Assembly: GCF_001411555.2 (NCBI RefSeq)
Contig: NC_049908.1
Location: forward strand, 29,967,964-30,031,963
From: Juglans regia
Taxonomy: Eukaryota > Streptophyta > Magnoliopsida > Fagales > Juglandaceae
Direction: 5' to 3'
Length of the DNA stretch: 64,000 nucleotides
Shown here: in pieces, positions 1 through 11,450 of the stretch
Layout of the letters: every line of letters starts with the position of its first letter
Position numbering within the stretch: the first letter of the stretch is position 1
Notes under the pieces: model-generated
Database searches by the model: none
What the model saw: the letters and a program-made list of their open reading frames with translations, nothing else
Told to the model about the DNA's origin: nothing
Position numbers and translations under genes: made by a program

Positions 1-188
1 ATCATCACCTTCTTCCTTCCATACTCTAGTCCCAGCTCATCCTCCTTTTCAACTTCTTCTTCTCCCTCATTACCCTCATCAACATCGGCTTCTTCATCTT
101 CGTCATTATCATGATCATCATAACGTTCAGTACCTTCTTGTTCCTGCTCTTCTTCTTCCTCTTCTTTCTTAAAAGATTTTTCAGCCAT
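1..188 (-). CDS. N-terminus of an unidentified acidic protein (runs off left edge)
   Basis: An ATG at 186-188 on the minus strand opens a frame that stays open to the window edge (62 codons). It begins MAEKSFKKEEEEEEQEQEG and continues with long runs of Glu and Asp, then a short basic stretch (GRKKVM) at the edge. Acidic low-complexity starts of this kind occur in nucleolar, chromatin and RNA-binding proteins, but no domain is visible, so no function is assigned. The reading frame rather than a splice pattern supports it. A simple GAA/GAT-repeat tract without coding function is the main alternative. Confidence 0.45.
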   Translation of the reverse strand, partial: MAEKSFKKEEEEEEQEQEGTERYDDHDNDEDEEADVDEGNEGEEEVEKEDELGLEYGRKKVM

Positions 189-471
189 CGAAAACTCTGT
201 TTCTGGGGCTCTATAGGAGAGAGAAACTTCTGGGAAAGTTGGGAGTTTTGGATGCAAGAGCAAGAGGGTAATGACAATGGGTCAGAACCATGGAGAGGTT
301 GGGAGAAGGAGACGATCGATGTCAAAGCAATATGTACGGTGAAGGCCCGTTGTACTCTTGCAGAAGAGGAAAAATGGATTAACTTTTCACCCCCCAAGCA
401 TTTCCTAATAGATAAGTACAAGGATAATGATACGTTTCTATTTCTTACCATTTTTTACTATTTTCTTTTTC

Positions 472-503
<32 letters not shown>

Positions 504-2548
504 TTGTTTTACTTTTGTTTTTAAAAAATTTATTTCATTCATTTATGAGAGTAAAATTACAGCTGTGATTGATATATACAGAAAAAAAAATTCTAATTAC
601 AAGCTAACTATTCACGGTTGAGGCTCTAACAGTACATAAATTCTTTTGTGACTGGTATGATCTTAACTTTTAGAACTCTCTACAAACAAACCTTCTAAGA
701 GATCACACTCTGTCTAAAGCAGAGATTTTAAATCTCACCCCTAGAGGAGGAGAGAACTTTCACTCTATGGACAAAATGTCTAAAAGACTATTTCTTTTTT
801 ATTAGTAACCTAAAACAAAGAAAATAAATGAAAACGTAAATGATACATAGCAAAATAGCAAAATACAAATTGAAAAGTTATAGATCTGTATTTTCAACTT
901 TAAAGGAAAAAAAAAAACAGGTACTGTGATGGCACGTCACCTAGAAGTATAGCAGAGAGTTGAATCTGAAGAAACTGATGGCCCTAGTCCCAAAAATGTC
1001 GAGCGTGATGACAATAGAGCTCTCCTTGCAGTGACGCGTGGATGACACGCAAGCACTTTGGACTGCGCATGTGGCTCACATGCTGCTCCGTTCGACTAGA
1101 TTCTTCACCCGTCTAAAGGATCGGTGCCTTGGAAATCTTACGGTAGTCGCGGGACTCTGGAAAACAATAGATCAAAATTTTGCCCTACTTTCAAAGAAAA
1201 ACACACAAAATCAGAAGAAAAAAAAAAAAAAAAAGGAAAAAAAAAAAACTAGAGAGAAGAGGGAGTAGGGATGAGGCTCCTCCCTCCCTCCTATGGTCTT
1301 GGTTTTTTTAGGGAGGCTGCTATAGAGAGAAAAGGGAGAGAGTGAGAGGTGTGCTTGGATTATATCTATTTTATTTTACTTAATAGTTAAGGAAGTAACT
1401 ATTAATAAAATTGTATATTTTAAAAAAAAAAATTTTAATAATTAAAGACATTAAAAAATACTTAAAAGAAAAGAATAAAAGAATAAAAATTTCAAATACA
1501 CTATAAAATAGTAAAAGATTGATAAGAAGTAGTAAGCCTATCAGTATCTTTTTTAAATTATTAGAAATATTTAAATCAAAATATTATGAAAATGAATTTG
1601 GTCAGACTGCATATAGAAGAAATTACTCATAATATTGAATTATTAGAAAATATATTTATTAATTATGAAGTCACATCATAAAATGATTAAAAAAAATTAA
1701 TTAAGAAGGTTATAAACACCATTTAAAAAATATTATACAATTTGATGATTAAATTCTCTGACAAAATATCTGTATATTTAATGATTATTTACAGTAAATT
1801 GAAATATATGATTATAATCTCTTATTATTAAAAAAGTGCTGAAAAGTTGAAGAAGTATTTGAACACATTTCTGGTAAATGTTTATTAATTAATGATATGA
1901 TATTGGAGCATGGAAGTTGCCAAAATGGCATTAATTAATGATATGATATTGGCCTTGTGATTCGGGTTACTTCCCAAAACTTTGGCTTAGAAATTTGGCC
2001 TCCCATGTTGTTTTTCAAAATAAAATCCACCAAAAGCAAAGCCATCGCTTCCTCTGGGAAATTTCCAGCCAACAGAAAACAAAACCTCTAGCCTCCGATT
2101 TTTCACTCCCAAAAACCTACGTAAAGTAATAGAATATATAAGTGTCCCGTAATTATTTAAAAAAAAAAAAAAAATTTATTATTAAAAAATTAACTTTTTA
2201 TTATATAAATTTCATATTTATTTATTTATTTTAAATATTATAATTATAGATATCATTTCTCTTTTCTAACCACGCCCACACCGAAAAACGACTCTGCCAC
2301 GATTTTTGTCCGTTCTCCAGCCGCAATTTTGTCTTTAATTCCAAGCCTCTTCTCCAACAAATAAAAAGACAAAAAAGGAAGACTTTAGCAACTATTATTT
2401 GGATAATGCTAACATTAATATTTCCGCTCGGATTTGTTCTGATCAATCCTTTGAACACGAGCAGTTTTCAATCCCTTACACAAACCAATAATTACTTGCT
2501 ATATTATCTCCCCCAACTTCGCTGTCAAGTCTCTGTTCCTCCGCCACC
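189..2548. other. Intergenic AT-rich region between divergent genes
   Basis: No convincing gene is seen. The stretch holds a TTA/ATT microsatellite near 480-505, A-runs near 1217-1250 and 2160-2175, and two copies of a 22-base segment (core ATTAATTAATGATATGATATTGG) near 1884 and 1930. The last few hundred bases should carry the promoter and 5' UTR of the acyl-activating enzyme gene. Short open frames here are low-complexity. Confidence 0.5.
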
Positions 2549-5078
2549 ATGAACCACCTGTTCAGGAACTCCTGGACTCGCTTCGTTTGTAGTTTCAATC
2601 GATTTCATTTTTCTATCACTCAAAATTCTAGTAAATTCTCTCACTTTTCCGGGAGGTTCGAGCCAGAATCATGGAGATCGATGGAGGGTATGGTTCATTG
2701 CTCAGCAAATCACGTTCCTTTGTCTCCCATAAGTTTCTTAGACCGAGCGGCAAAGGCTTTCAGAGACAGAACCTCGGTCGTGTATGGTTCTGTGAAATAT
2801 ACATGGGGTGAAACTCATGAACGATGTCTGAGACTGGCCTCTGCTCTGACACAGCTGGGAATTTCTACGGGGGATGTGGTGAGTTGATTTATTTAACATG
2901 CATTTCTTTTTTGTCAAGGTTTAGTGGTCTTGATCATTGTTTTTTGGAGTCTTTTATTATTATTTTTTATTTTGCGACTTCGTACTTGCTACGGTTTTTT
3001 TTTTTGTGGTATTTATGGGTGTTATAAACTTTGTTTGAGGTGTGGATGCAGGATTAGTACAAAAAACAGTAGGATGCAGGCACAATTTTGATGTTCTCGT
3101 AGTCTCAACTAGTTCCTCTTTCCACCGTATCTGGATTTCTATCAAGTGATCTGGTTTGGTATAGAATGATTTTTTCTAGCAAGCAAATATATTGTTTCTT
3201 CCGTATTGAAGGGCCCCTAAAAAAGAATGAGAAAAACAAAATATCGTTTCTGTTGTGTTTTCTCTTGTAATGGCATTTTTTTATTTTTATTTTTTAAATT
3301 AATGATCGGACAAAGAAGATATATGGTCAAGAGAAACAATTACAAAGCATGTTCTTATGTTCCCTTGTATAGTTGATTTATTGATGCTTGGTTTCATTTT
3401 TGAAAAATTAACTGAGAGCTACCTGCAAAATTTATCATTAACTTGGTCTACCGTGAGATTTTGAGCCTTAGGATAGAGAGAAATGGAGTTTTTCCTTAAG
3501 GATACAATAAATATGTTTGTCTTTATCCAGTAAATTCTATGGAAATTGTTCTTACTCAAATATGCTTACACACATGGTCCTGACATTCAGTTCTATCCCT
3601 TTTTCCACATTTGTAACTCTAGCTTGCTTTCACAGGTTGCAACCCTGGCCCCTAATGTCCCTGCAATGCATGAGCTACATTTTGCAGTTCCAATGGCAGG
3701 GGCAGTTCTCTGTACGCTTAATACACGCTATGATTCAGCAATGTTGTCATCCCTACTAACACATTCAGAAGCAAAGATCATTTTTGTAGACTACCAGTTA
3801 CTTGAAATTGCTCGTGGAGCATTCCAGGTTCATGAAAAGACAGGTGCAGAGCCGCCACTCCTAGTGTTGATATCTGAATCTGATGGCCCATGTCCTGTTG
3901 ACATTACTTCTAACACTTACGAATATGAGAGTCTTCTGGCAAATGGACAGAATGGATTCCAGGTAAGACGTCCAAATTGTGAATGGGATCCTATCAGCCT
4001 AAATTACACCTCGGGCACAACATCTAGACCAAAAGGAGTCGTATATAGTCACAGAGGTGCATATCTCAATTCATTGGCAACAGTTCTTCTCCATGGAATA
4101 GGCTCAATGCCAGTTTACCTTTGGACTGTGCCTATGTTTCATTGCAACGGGTGGTGCCTCATTTGGGGGTTGGCAGCTCAGGGAGGCACCAATATATGCC
4201 TTAGAAAAGTTACTCCAAAGGGTATATTTGACAGCATCGCTAAGCACAGTGTCACCCACATGGGAGGGGCACCAACTGTCCTGAACATGATTGTGAATTC
4301 CCCAGTCAGTGACCAAAGTCCACTTCCTCACAAGGTGGAAGTGATGACAGGCGGTGCACCACCACCTCCACAAATTATTTCCAAAATGGAAGAGCTGGGT
4401 TTTGGTGTGTCTCACTTGTATGGCCTCACCGAGACATATGGTCCTGGGACTTCTTGCATATGGAAACCCGAGTGGGATTCTTTACCTCTTGATGAAAGAT
4501 CCAAACTGAAAGCCCGACAAGGGGTGCATCATCTTGGTTTGGAGGAGGTTGACATAAGAGATCCTGTCACACTGGCAAGGGTACCGGCTGATGGTAAAAC
4601 TATGGGTGAGATCATGTTTAGAGGCAATACTGTAATGAGTGGATACCTCAAAGATTTGAAAGCCACAGAAGAAGCTTTCAGTGGTGGATGGTTTCGAAGT
4701 GGGGATCTTGCAGTGAAACATCCTGATAATTATATAGAAGTGAAGGACCGCTTGAAGGATATAGTAATTTCTGGCGGGGAGAACATAAGCACAGTTGAGG
4801 TAGAAACAGTTTTGTTTGGTCATCCAGCAGTTCTTGAGGCTGCAGTTGTTGCACGACCGGATGATCACTGGGGCCAGACGCCTTGTGCATTTGTGAAGTT
4901 AAAAGAGGGATATGATCATGTCAGTGCTCAAGAAATAATCAAGTTTTGTCGGGATCATTTACCACATTACATGGCTCCTCGGACTGTAATTTTTGAGGAT
5001 TTGCCTAAAACTTCGACCGGAAAGACACAAAAGTTTATTTTGAGAGAGAAAGCAAAGACTATGGGCAGCCTCTCTTGA
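2549..5078 (+). CDS. Acyl-activating enzyme (AAE1-like acyl-CoA synthetase), 2 exons
   Basis: Model: join(2549..2878, 3636..5078), 590 residues. The intron starts GTGAGT and ends TTTCACAG, phase 0. The protein belongs to the ANL superfamily, which forms an acyl-adenylate from carboxylate and ATP and then transfers the acyl group to CoA. Visible motifs are the phosphate-binding [13 protein letters not shown] (about 234-246), the HCNGW segment, YGLTETYGP, the hinge [14 protein letters not shown], and the A10 motif [11 protein letters not shown] with catalytic Lys at about 573. It resembles plant AAE1 and related peroxisomal butyrate/benzoate-type ligases; the true substrate cannot be read. Family members usually start at the equivalent of Met45 (MEGMVHC). 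Here 44 extra residues, rich in Arg/Ser/Phe and without acidic residues until about position 38, look like a mitochondrial presequence. The C-terminus is -SLS, so a standard SKL-type peroxisomal signal is missing. The start at 2549 has good context (CGCCACCATGA). Confidence 0.9.
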
Positions 5079-5311
5079 CCAAAAGTGTAACAAAATGTTG
5101 AAGCATGCCAATTTCTCTTAATTATTAGTTTGTTCTTCTTTAATTCAAGAACAAACAGTCATTAGGTTCACTAATTCATTATCTAGTCTCCAACCCACGT
5201 ACAAACACATCAACTGAGAGCCAGAACCATGTGCAAAGTTACAGGTTGATCAAGAGCATCTAACCGATTATTGTAAGGGTGCCAAGTATCAAGAAGTACA
5301 ATATCTTGTTT

Positions 5312-7571
5312 TTATACGGCAGGATAATGTTTCAGGTTGAGGCTGATAATGTAGGGGGCAACAATGGAACCGCAATACAGATGATCTCCTATCTTCATCG
5401 CACTTGTGAGCATAGGCAGTTCAGGATCATAGTAGTGAGCAATTGGTTTTCCTGCCAAGTCAACGACCAGAACCCCTCCAGACCTCCCCAAAAAATATGT
5501 TCGCCCTGTGTACTTTAGCGCAATTGCTGCAAACTTTCGGATGAGAGGATATTTGAATGTTAAATACCATGGAAGTGTATATTCCTGCCAGTATTGCACA
5601 AACAGTGACTCGTTAGAATAATGTGCTGAGTAAGTACTAGAATGATATATAAGCAGGACAACTCATATATTAAAGGGAAATTAAGAACCAAATTACCACA
5701 GCCAGTGCAATCCAGTAGTGGCCTTCTCCATCATATCGGATGTTATCAGGCATGCCTGGTAGATTTTCGATAAACTTGTCGACTTTTCCTTTTTCGTTGC
5801 CACTAATATGATATTTTCTACACCTTCTCCTGCACCCATTATTTGGAATCAATGCCAAAGAAAGTTAACTAACAAAACAGGAACAAGATTTCTTCAAGTT
5901 TTTATCTGAACTTCGAGAGCTTTTAAGTGAGAGAGGAATAGATATATGAATGCAAAGAAGGGGAATAAGCAAACATACGCTGTTGTTTCGCAAAAGATGA
6001 CATGGTTTTGATCAGGGGAGACAGCAACTCCATTAGCAAAGTAAAGATTGGGGAGCAGCACCTGGGTGGTTTTGGTAGCTGGATCATAACTCAGAAGCCT
6101 ACCATGGAGCTTACCCTCCAATATATCCCAAACCGACTCATCTAAAGTATATTTATAGGAAGCATCACTAAAATAAACCATGCCATTCTGTGCAACATCT
6201 ACAGCATCTGTGGTTCTAAACTTTTGTCCCTCAGCCTCATCTGTCAACACCTCCACTTTGCCCTCTGCTGTCACCTTCAGTAGGCCCTAATATTATTTTG
6301 TTTTATATACACATTACACCATACCAGATTTCATTATCAGGCTAAAGACTAACCCAGAACATATTTCAACCCCAGGCAAGCATAGAAAAAAACACGTTTC
6401 CAAACAAGTACTCATTGCCCTGATATTTTGTAATTTGATAAATTTCCAAACAGATAATATGGCGTAATGGCATCGAATGTGTTTCAAAATATCTTCATGA
6501 TTAGGTTAGTGGGGTCATCACAATCTCAAGTTCTTCTTTCATTTTGGACCTTTCATCCACTATCTTTTCAATACCAGAAATATTATAAATATAAAGAGAT
6601 TTATACATAAAAATAAATTTATAAATTGACGTAACTTCACATAATGTGTTAAATTAATTTTATATTAAAAATAATTTTATAATCTGACATAACTTTATGT
6701 GATGTGTAATTTTTTTGTAATTAAAGTATTTCTATTTCTAATAATAGATAGATATAAGTAGATAGTTATCTTAAGAAGTACGCACTGAAGGGACTATGAG
6801 TAAAAACTCAATTAATTTAACAGAAATAAAATAAGAAAAATAAGAAAAAAATTGTGTGATATAAAAGATGATAAAAAAATAAAAAATTATATACCATATA
6901 TGGTATAAAAAAATTTCTTATATAAATCATCATATATAAAACGTGTGATATGCTCTAGCAATTAATTGCATCTACCCGAAATTTTTCTGCTTTTTAATGT
7001 CATTGGTGTAGCATTACTTATTGTTAGTACGACTTTTATCTAATTAGAGTGACGTGGCTGATCTTCCCATAATAACTCATAATACTTTAAACCGTAAGTT
7101 AGCTGTGCGAGCTTTTACCCTTTTTGCATCGGCAACGACAACTTCCTGTTTAAGTCCGCCGACGGCTATTCCCAGAGGTCTGCCGCCTGTGTTGATCCAC
7201 TTCTGCACCTCCGAGTCGTTCACGTTGACTCTGTTTATCCAGCCGTCAGCACAGCCCGTGTAGATGACTCCGGAGCTGTGATCATAAGCAACATCTTCTG
7301 GTCCCTCCAAGTTCCCCACGCCCACCAGCTCCGCTCCACGGAGCATGTGCTTGTTGCTTGCCGGCGCGGCTATGGCGTGCCGAGTCAACAGATCGGGGGG
7401 CAGTGGAGCCGGGTCGAACGAGTCGAGGTTGTACAGAATGCTCGCCGTCACAACGGGGACCAGTACCGTCATGAAAGAGGTGAAAAGCCATGAGTATGAG
7501 GTTTTGCTGTTCGAAGTAATACGAGAAGCGTTGGGAGTGGAAGCTGAGTCGGGGTTATTTGACTCGGACAT
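5312..7571 (-). CDS. Strictosidine synthase-like (SSL/APMAP-type) protein, copy 1, 4 exons
   Basis: Model: complement(join(5312..5584, 5697..5829, 5979..6286, 7119..7571)), 388 residues, exon lengths 273/133/308/453, all GT-AG with matching phases. It is a six-bladed beta-propeller of the plant SSL family, close to proteins annotated adipocyte plasma membrane-associated protein-like. Residues about 28-48 form one hydrophobic segment, so it is probably a type II membrane-anchored or secretory-pathway protein. Family hallmarks are [62 protein letters not shown] and [10 protein letters not shown]. Most plant SSLs are not known to make strictosidine, so alkaloid synthesis should not be assumed. 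Exon 3 ends ALAV, against ALLQ in copy 2. Its 3' end faces the acyl-activating enzyme gene 234 bases away. Confidence 0.9.
6560..6735. mobile_element. MITE-like insertion in intron 1 of SSL copy 1
   Basis: Copy 2 reads directly from TTTCCAATAATAG across this point, while copy 1 carries about 170 extra AT-rich bases. The ends are inverted and similar (AGAAATATTATAAATATAAAGAG against the reverse of GTAATTAAAGTATTTCT). A relative lies at about 18030-18375. No coding capacity. The insertion came after the SSL duplication, or was lost from copy 2. Confidence 0.5.
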
Positions 7572-7794
7572 GGTGGGGTACTGAGAGTGAGGGCGTTAGT
7601 AAGTGCAGAGATCGACTCGGTATCAGGAAAGGATGACTATGTCGGATTAACAGAGCTTAACGAGAGCAATATATCTATAGAGAGAGAGAGAAAGAGTGAG
7701 CATAGCCTTTTATAGGTACTGTTAATGGTATTTTTCGACGTGGCCGCCGGCCGAGTGCAACAACACGGTCCACGATGATGGCTTCGTAATGGTA

Positions 7795-8695
7795 TAGGGG
7801 TAAAAAACCGACCCCTTGGTTCGGTGTGTACGGTTCGGTTCCGTACACAAACCAAAACCGACCGAAACTAATATTTTGGAAAAGAAAATCGGCCGAAAAT
7901 CCACTATATAAGGGGTAAAATCGGCCATATACATTTGCTGGCTGGTTCACGATCGGTTTGGCAGTTTGTTGAAAATCAGTTATGTCTCTTCAAAAAACAA
8001 ATTGTTCAAAGTAGTTATTTAATCCAACCAGGCAACTACCAAAAAACAACAGAATCATCTAAGAATCTAAAAAATCGTAAATAACATAATCATCTAAGAA
8101 TCTAAGAAAATAGTAAACAACATATTCATTAATCAAGAAAATAGAAAAAACACTAGATAAAAAAAATTTTATCTAGAGAGTGGAGATGATGAAATGAGGG
8201 GGATGGTTGAGGAAGCTGCTGATGCCGATGCCGATGCCGTTGGAGAGCAGAGACAGGAGTGGAGGGCTTGAAAAGGAGAGACATGGAGGGCTGCGCCGCT
8301 GCGGATTCTGGAAGGGATGAGTCGCTACGCCACTGGAGACTGAGGAGATTGAGTGCTGAGGGCTCAAAATGACGAAGTAAAGAGACTGAGAATATGGTTG
8401 TTTAAATCCTAGGTAGAAACGGTTATGCCAAACGTCGCCATTCCTTTTTTTTTTTAAAAAACTGCATAAGCAAAATGACGTCGTTTTATAATAGATTATA
8501 TATATAATAAAAGAAAAATGGTTTAAGATGTCGGCCGGTTCAACAGTTTTCTATTGGTTCGAATCAAGACCGAACCGGCTGACATCAATTTTCATAAAAT
8601 TTCATAATCTGCCGATCGGTTCACTGCCGGTTCCGAGCTCGACCGGCTGATCTGAGTCGGTCCTAATCAATCTTTTGGTTTCTTGTACAACCTTG
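7795..8695. mobile_element. hAT-like non-autonomous element upstream of SSL copy 1
   Basis: A GC-richer island begins TAGGGGTAAAAAACCGACC and ends TTGTACAACCTTG, with many GGTTCGG/CCGAACC and CCGGC motifs near both ends. ATGGTA occurs immediately outside both ends (7789-7794 and 8696-8701), a possible partly decayed 8-bp target duplication. No transposase frame is seen. A GATGCC triplet run lies near 8220. The copy 2 promoter lacks this element. The class is inferred from end sequence and target duplication only. Confidence 0.4.
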
Positions 8696-9033
8696 ATGGT
8701 AATTGATACATGTTTGGCCCTTTGGATGCTTATTGAAGTAAATCGTAAATAAAAATATATAAATATATAAATAAAGAGATACAGTTAGTTATTTTTTCTT
8801 TTTCTTTTTTTTATTTTTTTGTGACAAGAGATACAGTTAGTCAATTTGGCATAAAATTCTACCACGAATTGTTTGTGGTGAAATTTATTATTTCTTTTTT
8901 ATTGTGCGCTTTTCCATTCTTCATGCAATAAAGGAACAAAGGTTGATCATTACTAGATTGGATTAGGTTTCTCAAAATTAAAATTTGGCTAATATATGAC
9001 TTTTCTACTTTCAATTAATTATTCAAAACTTAA

Positions 9034-9375
9034 GTTGTATTTGGATGTTAAATTGAGCTGAGTTAAGCTGAGTTTTTTTATGAATAGTAGTGAATTTAAT
9101 AGGTGAAATGAGTTATGTGGAACTTATCTAAAATGAGTTTAGATGTGTTTGGATGTTATGATGAGTTTAGTACTATTTATAAAAATTTGAAAAAAGTTAT
9201 AAGTTTCACGTATAAAGATATGTTAAGTTGAAAAATATTGTGATCCTACATGTAAAGAAGTTTTGAGTTGAGATGCGTTTAATAATTTGAAAATTGAGTA
9301 TTGGAATGTTAGACTCAACTTAAAATTAGACTGAACTGAGTTGATCTCAGCTAAATCTTGCAACCAATGGGACCT
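9034..9375. mobile_element. Tourist/Harbinger-like MITE
   Basis: The segment is bounded by TTAA on both sides and filled with GAGTTGAG/CTCAACT motifs in opposing orientation near its ends, as in other MITEs of this window. TTTGGATGTTA occurs twice inside, so two nested or duplicated copies are possible. No open frame. Confidence 0.4.
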
Positions 9376-9415
9376 TAAACTCAACATTAGATTAGCTATC
9401 TCATTCTCTATAATA

Positions 9416-9800
9416 ATAAAATATTATTTTTTTAATCTATTTTTTAATACATTTTTTTTATTTGTTTAAATAATTTTTTATTTTCATTTTCATAACCTCC
9501 AACTCTCCCCAACAATTTCCAACAATTATTTTCATTTTTTATTTTTCACAATCTATAAAATTATCATTTCTAGTTGAGCAATAAAGTGTGCTACTACTAC
9601 TATCATTTTCACAATCCAACAAACTATAAATACATTTATAGTTGCGCATTGCATTAATACAATTTTTCATCAATCAAACTTCAATGGATATTGAAATGTA
9701 CTTGGAAAGACAGAAGAAATTAATGGCACAAATACTTGCTCAAATGTATGAGCCACCGGAAGGAGAACGAGAACGTGTGGGGGATAGGGTTTGTTAGAAA
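9416..9800. repeat. Dispersed repeat with 37-codon frame, shared with 15128-15440
   Basis: It is about 80-85% similar by eye to 15128-15440, including CATAACCTCCAACT, ATAAATACATTTATAGTT and ATTTCATCAATCAAACTTCAAT. A short frame 9684-9797 starts MDIEMYLERQKKLMAQ and ends after 37 codons. It could be the broken 5' end of a DNA transposon gene, or upstream flank included in the SSL duplication. Confidence 0.45.
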
Positions 9801-10446
9801 TAATAAAATATACATATGACTTTACTATAGTTCAAATTATATATGACTTGTGTGAGAGTTTTACTGTAGCTAATATTATAGATAAATTTAGTCTGACTAA
9901 TCCAATGTAGGCCAAATTTGAGCCACATTAACTAAATTATAACTTTCACTGGCATTTGGCTAATGCGAGTGCTCTATAGTAGAGGAGAGGTTGAATAAGA
10001 GGTTATCCCTATAGAAATCTAGGAAGAGAGGATTTGAAGATAATGCATATGAGTGCCTAGATTTGTAAAGATTCTCTCTTTTTATAGATGTCTCTTTCAT
10101 TGTTTAGAGTAGTTGTGTCTTACTTGTGTTATGTCACTTTTACTTTTTTGTATATTAATCATCGTCTTTGTTGGTCAGATGACTAACACAATAAGGAGTG
10201 AATTGGATTGTATTTAAAAATTCATAATTATAAATTAAATACACAATATAAATATGAATAAAATATGAAGCAACAGTAAATTTAAAAAGTAAGGGTAAGA
10301 GGAAGAAAACAATATTTTAACGAGGTTCAACCACACTGCCTACGTCCTCGCCTTAAGCTACCTCTTGAAAATTTTTAAATTTACTATTCAATCTCCTTCA
10401 GGTGGAGACAGAAATCAGTTACACTTTTGAGCAGTACTACTATAAA

Positions 10447-10584
10447 CACTACAAGAAAACTGCTTATTTGTGATCATTTAATTCCAACAAAATGATTATT
10501 TACAGTCAAAATGAGTCTGTTTTGGTCACAAATAATATTTTCGCCGCAATTAAATGGCCACAAAAGCCCATTTTTCTTGTAGTG
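10447..10584. mobile_element. CACTA-type MITE, 138 bp
   Basis: The element begins CACTACAAGAAAA and ends TTTTTCTTGTAGTG, the typical terminal inverted repeat of En/Spm (CACTA) derivatives. AAA flanks both sides, fitting a 3-bp target duplication. The subterminal regions are also inverted (TTAATTCC and GCAATTAAATGGCCAC blocks), so the whole element can fold back. A reverse-oriented relative lies at 18074-18213. It is nested in the LTR-like segment. Confidence 0.8.
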
Positions 10585-10950
10585 AAATAATCTGTGTAGA
10601 ACACCCTCCACATTTGCAAACACCTTACACGTGGTGATTCAACGTCTATTCCCTGTGTAGAACACTTTCTACATACACAAGGGTTATAAACACCTTTTTA
10701 CTGATACAAGAGCTGATAGTGGATAGGTTATCAAAAAACACTCATCAATGAGTGGAATAAAACAATACAGCACAAAACTATATCTCTCTCAAAATGAACA
10801 AGAGTTAAGGCTCAATGCTTAGAGAAGAGATATTAAAAGCTTGAATGATTGTTGTAAAGCTTGCAATGATATGTTCTTATATTCTGAATTTGAATATCTC
10901 AATTGAGCTATTTATAGACATATGAGACTTCATTTTCAAATTTAAAAAGA

Positions 10951-11450
10951 TTCACATGTCAAAAAGAAGCACCATTCACTTTTTAAAATTTTCAAATAAA
11001 AGTTTCTTATTTTTGCAATTATCAAAGACAACATCATTTTCACTTTTCAAATTTTTCAAATCTAATTTTTTATTTTTCACATATGAGAAAATGAGCATGA
11101 TTTACCTTTCAAAATTTTCAAACAAAATCATCTTCCTTTTACATATGTCGAAAAGAGCATCAATCACTTTACAAGTTTTTCAAACTTAATTTTTTACTTT
11201 TCGCATATGACAAAAGGAGCACACTTTATTTTTTAAATTTTTAAAACAAAATCATATACATTTTGCATGTCAAAAAGAGCATTAATCACTTTTCAATATT
11301 TTCAAATTTAATCTTACTTTTCGCATATGACATAAGGAGCACTATTTATTTTCTAAATTTTTCAAATAAAATCATCTACTTTTCACATATGTCAAAAAGA
11401 ATATCAATTACTTTTGAAAAATTTCAAACAAAATATGCACATGTGAAAGA
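10951..11450. repeat. Diverged tandem repeat, unit about 60-70 bp
   Basis: About seven imperfect units share the core (T)TTTCACATATG(T/A)CAAAA(A)GAGCA followed by ATCACTTTTCAA and TTTTCAAA blocks, alternating between two slightly different unit types. The array lies within the LTR-like segment. The apparent short proteins here are only translations of the repeat. Confidence 0.65.

Larger units (their letters stand above)
5140..7690. repeat. SSL tandem duplication, unit 1
   Basis: This block matches 12239-15127 closely in exons, short introns, the 3' flank (from about TAATTCAA.AACAAAC) and about 120 bases of 5' flank up to a GA-rich tract. It starts just beyond the acyl-activating enzyme gene, which was not duplicated. 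Differences are mostly in intron 1 and the 5' flank, where transposons inserted independently. Confidence 0.85.

Noticed and set aside
111..524. Plus-strand frame rich in Phe/Ile/Leu
   Set aside because: It is the antisense of the acidic N-terminus plus a TTA microsatellite; composition-driven, no domain.
3546..3635. Upstream start for the second part of the acyl-activating enzyme
   Set aside because: These 90 bases are the 3' end of the intron; the family sequence resumes at the TTTCACAG|GTT acceptor.
8173..8367. Short minus-strand frame rich in Ser/Pro/Ile
   Set aside because: It lies inside the hAT-like element, is low-complexity and has no recognisable domain.
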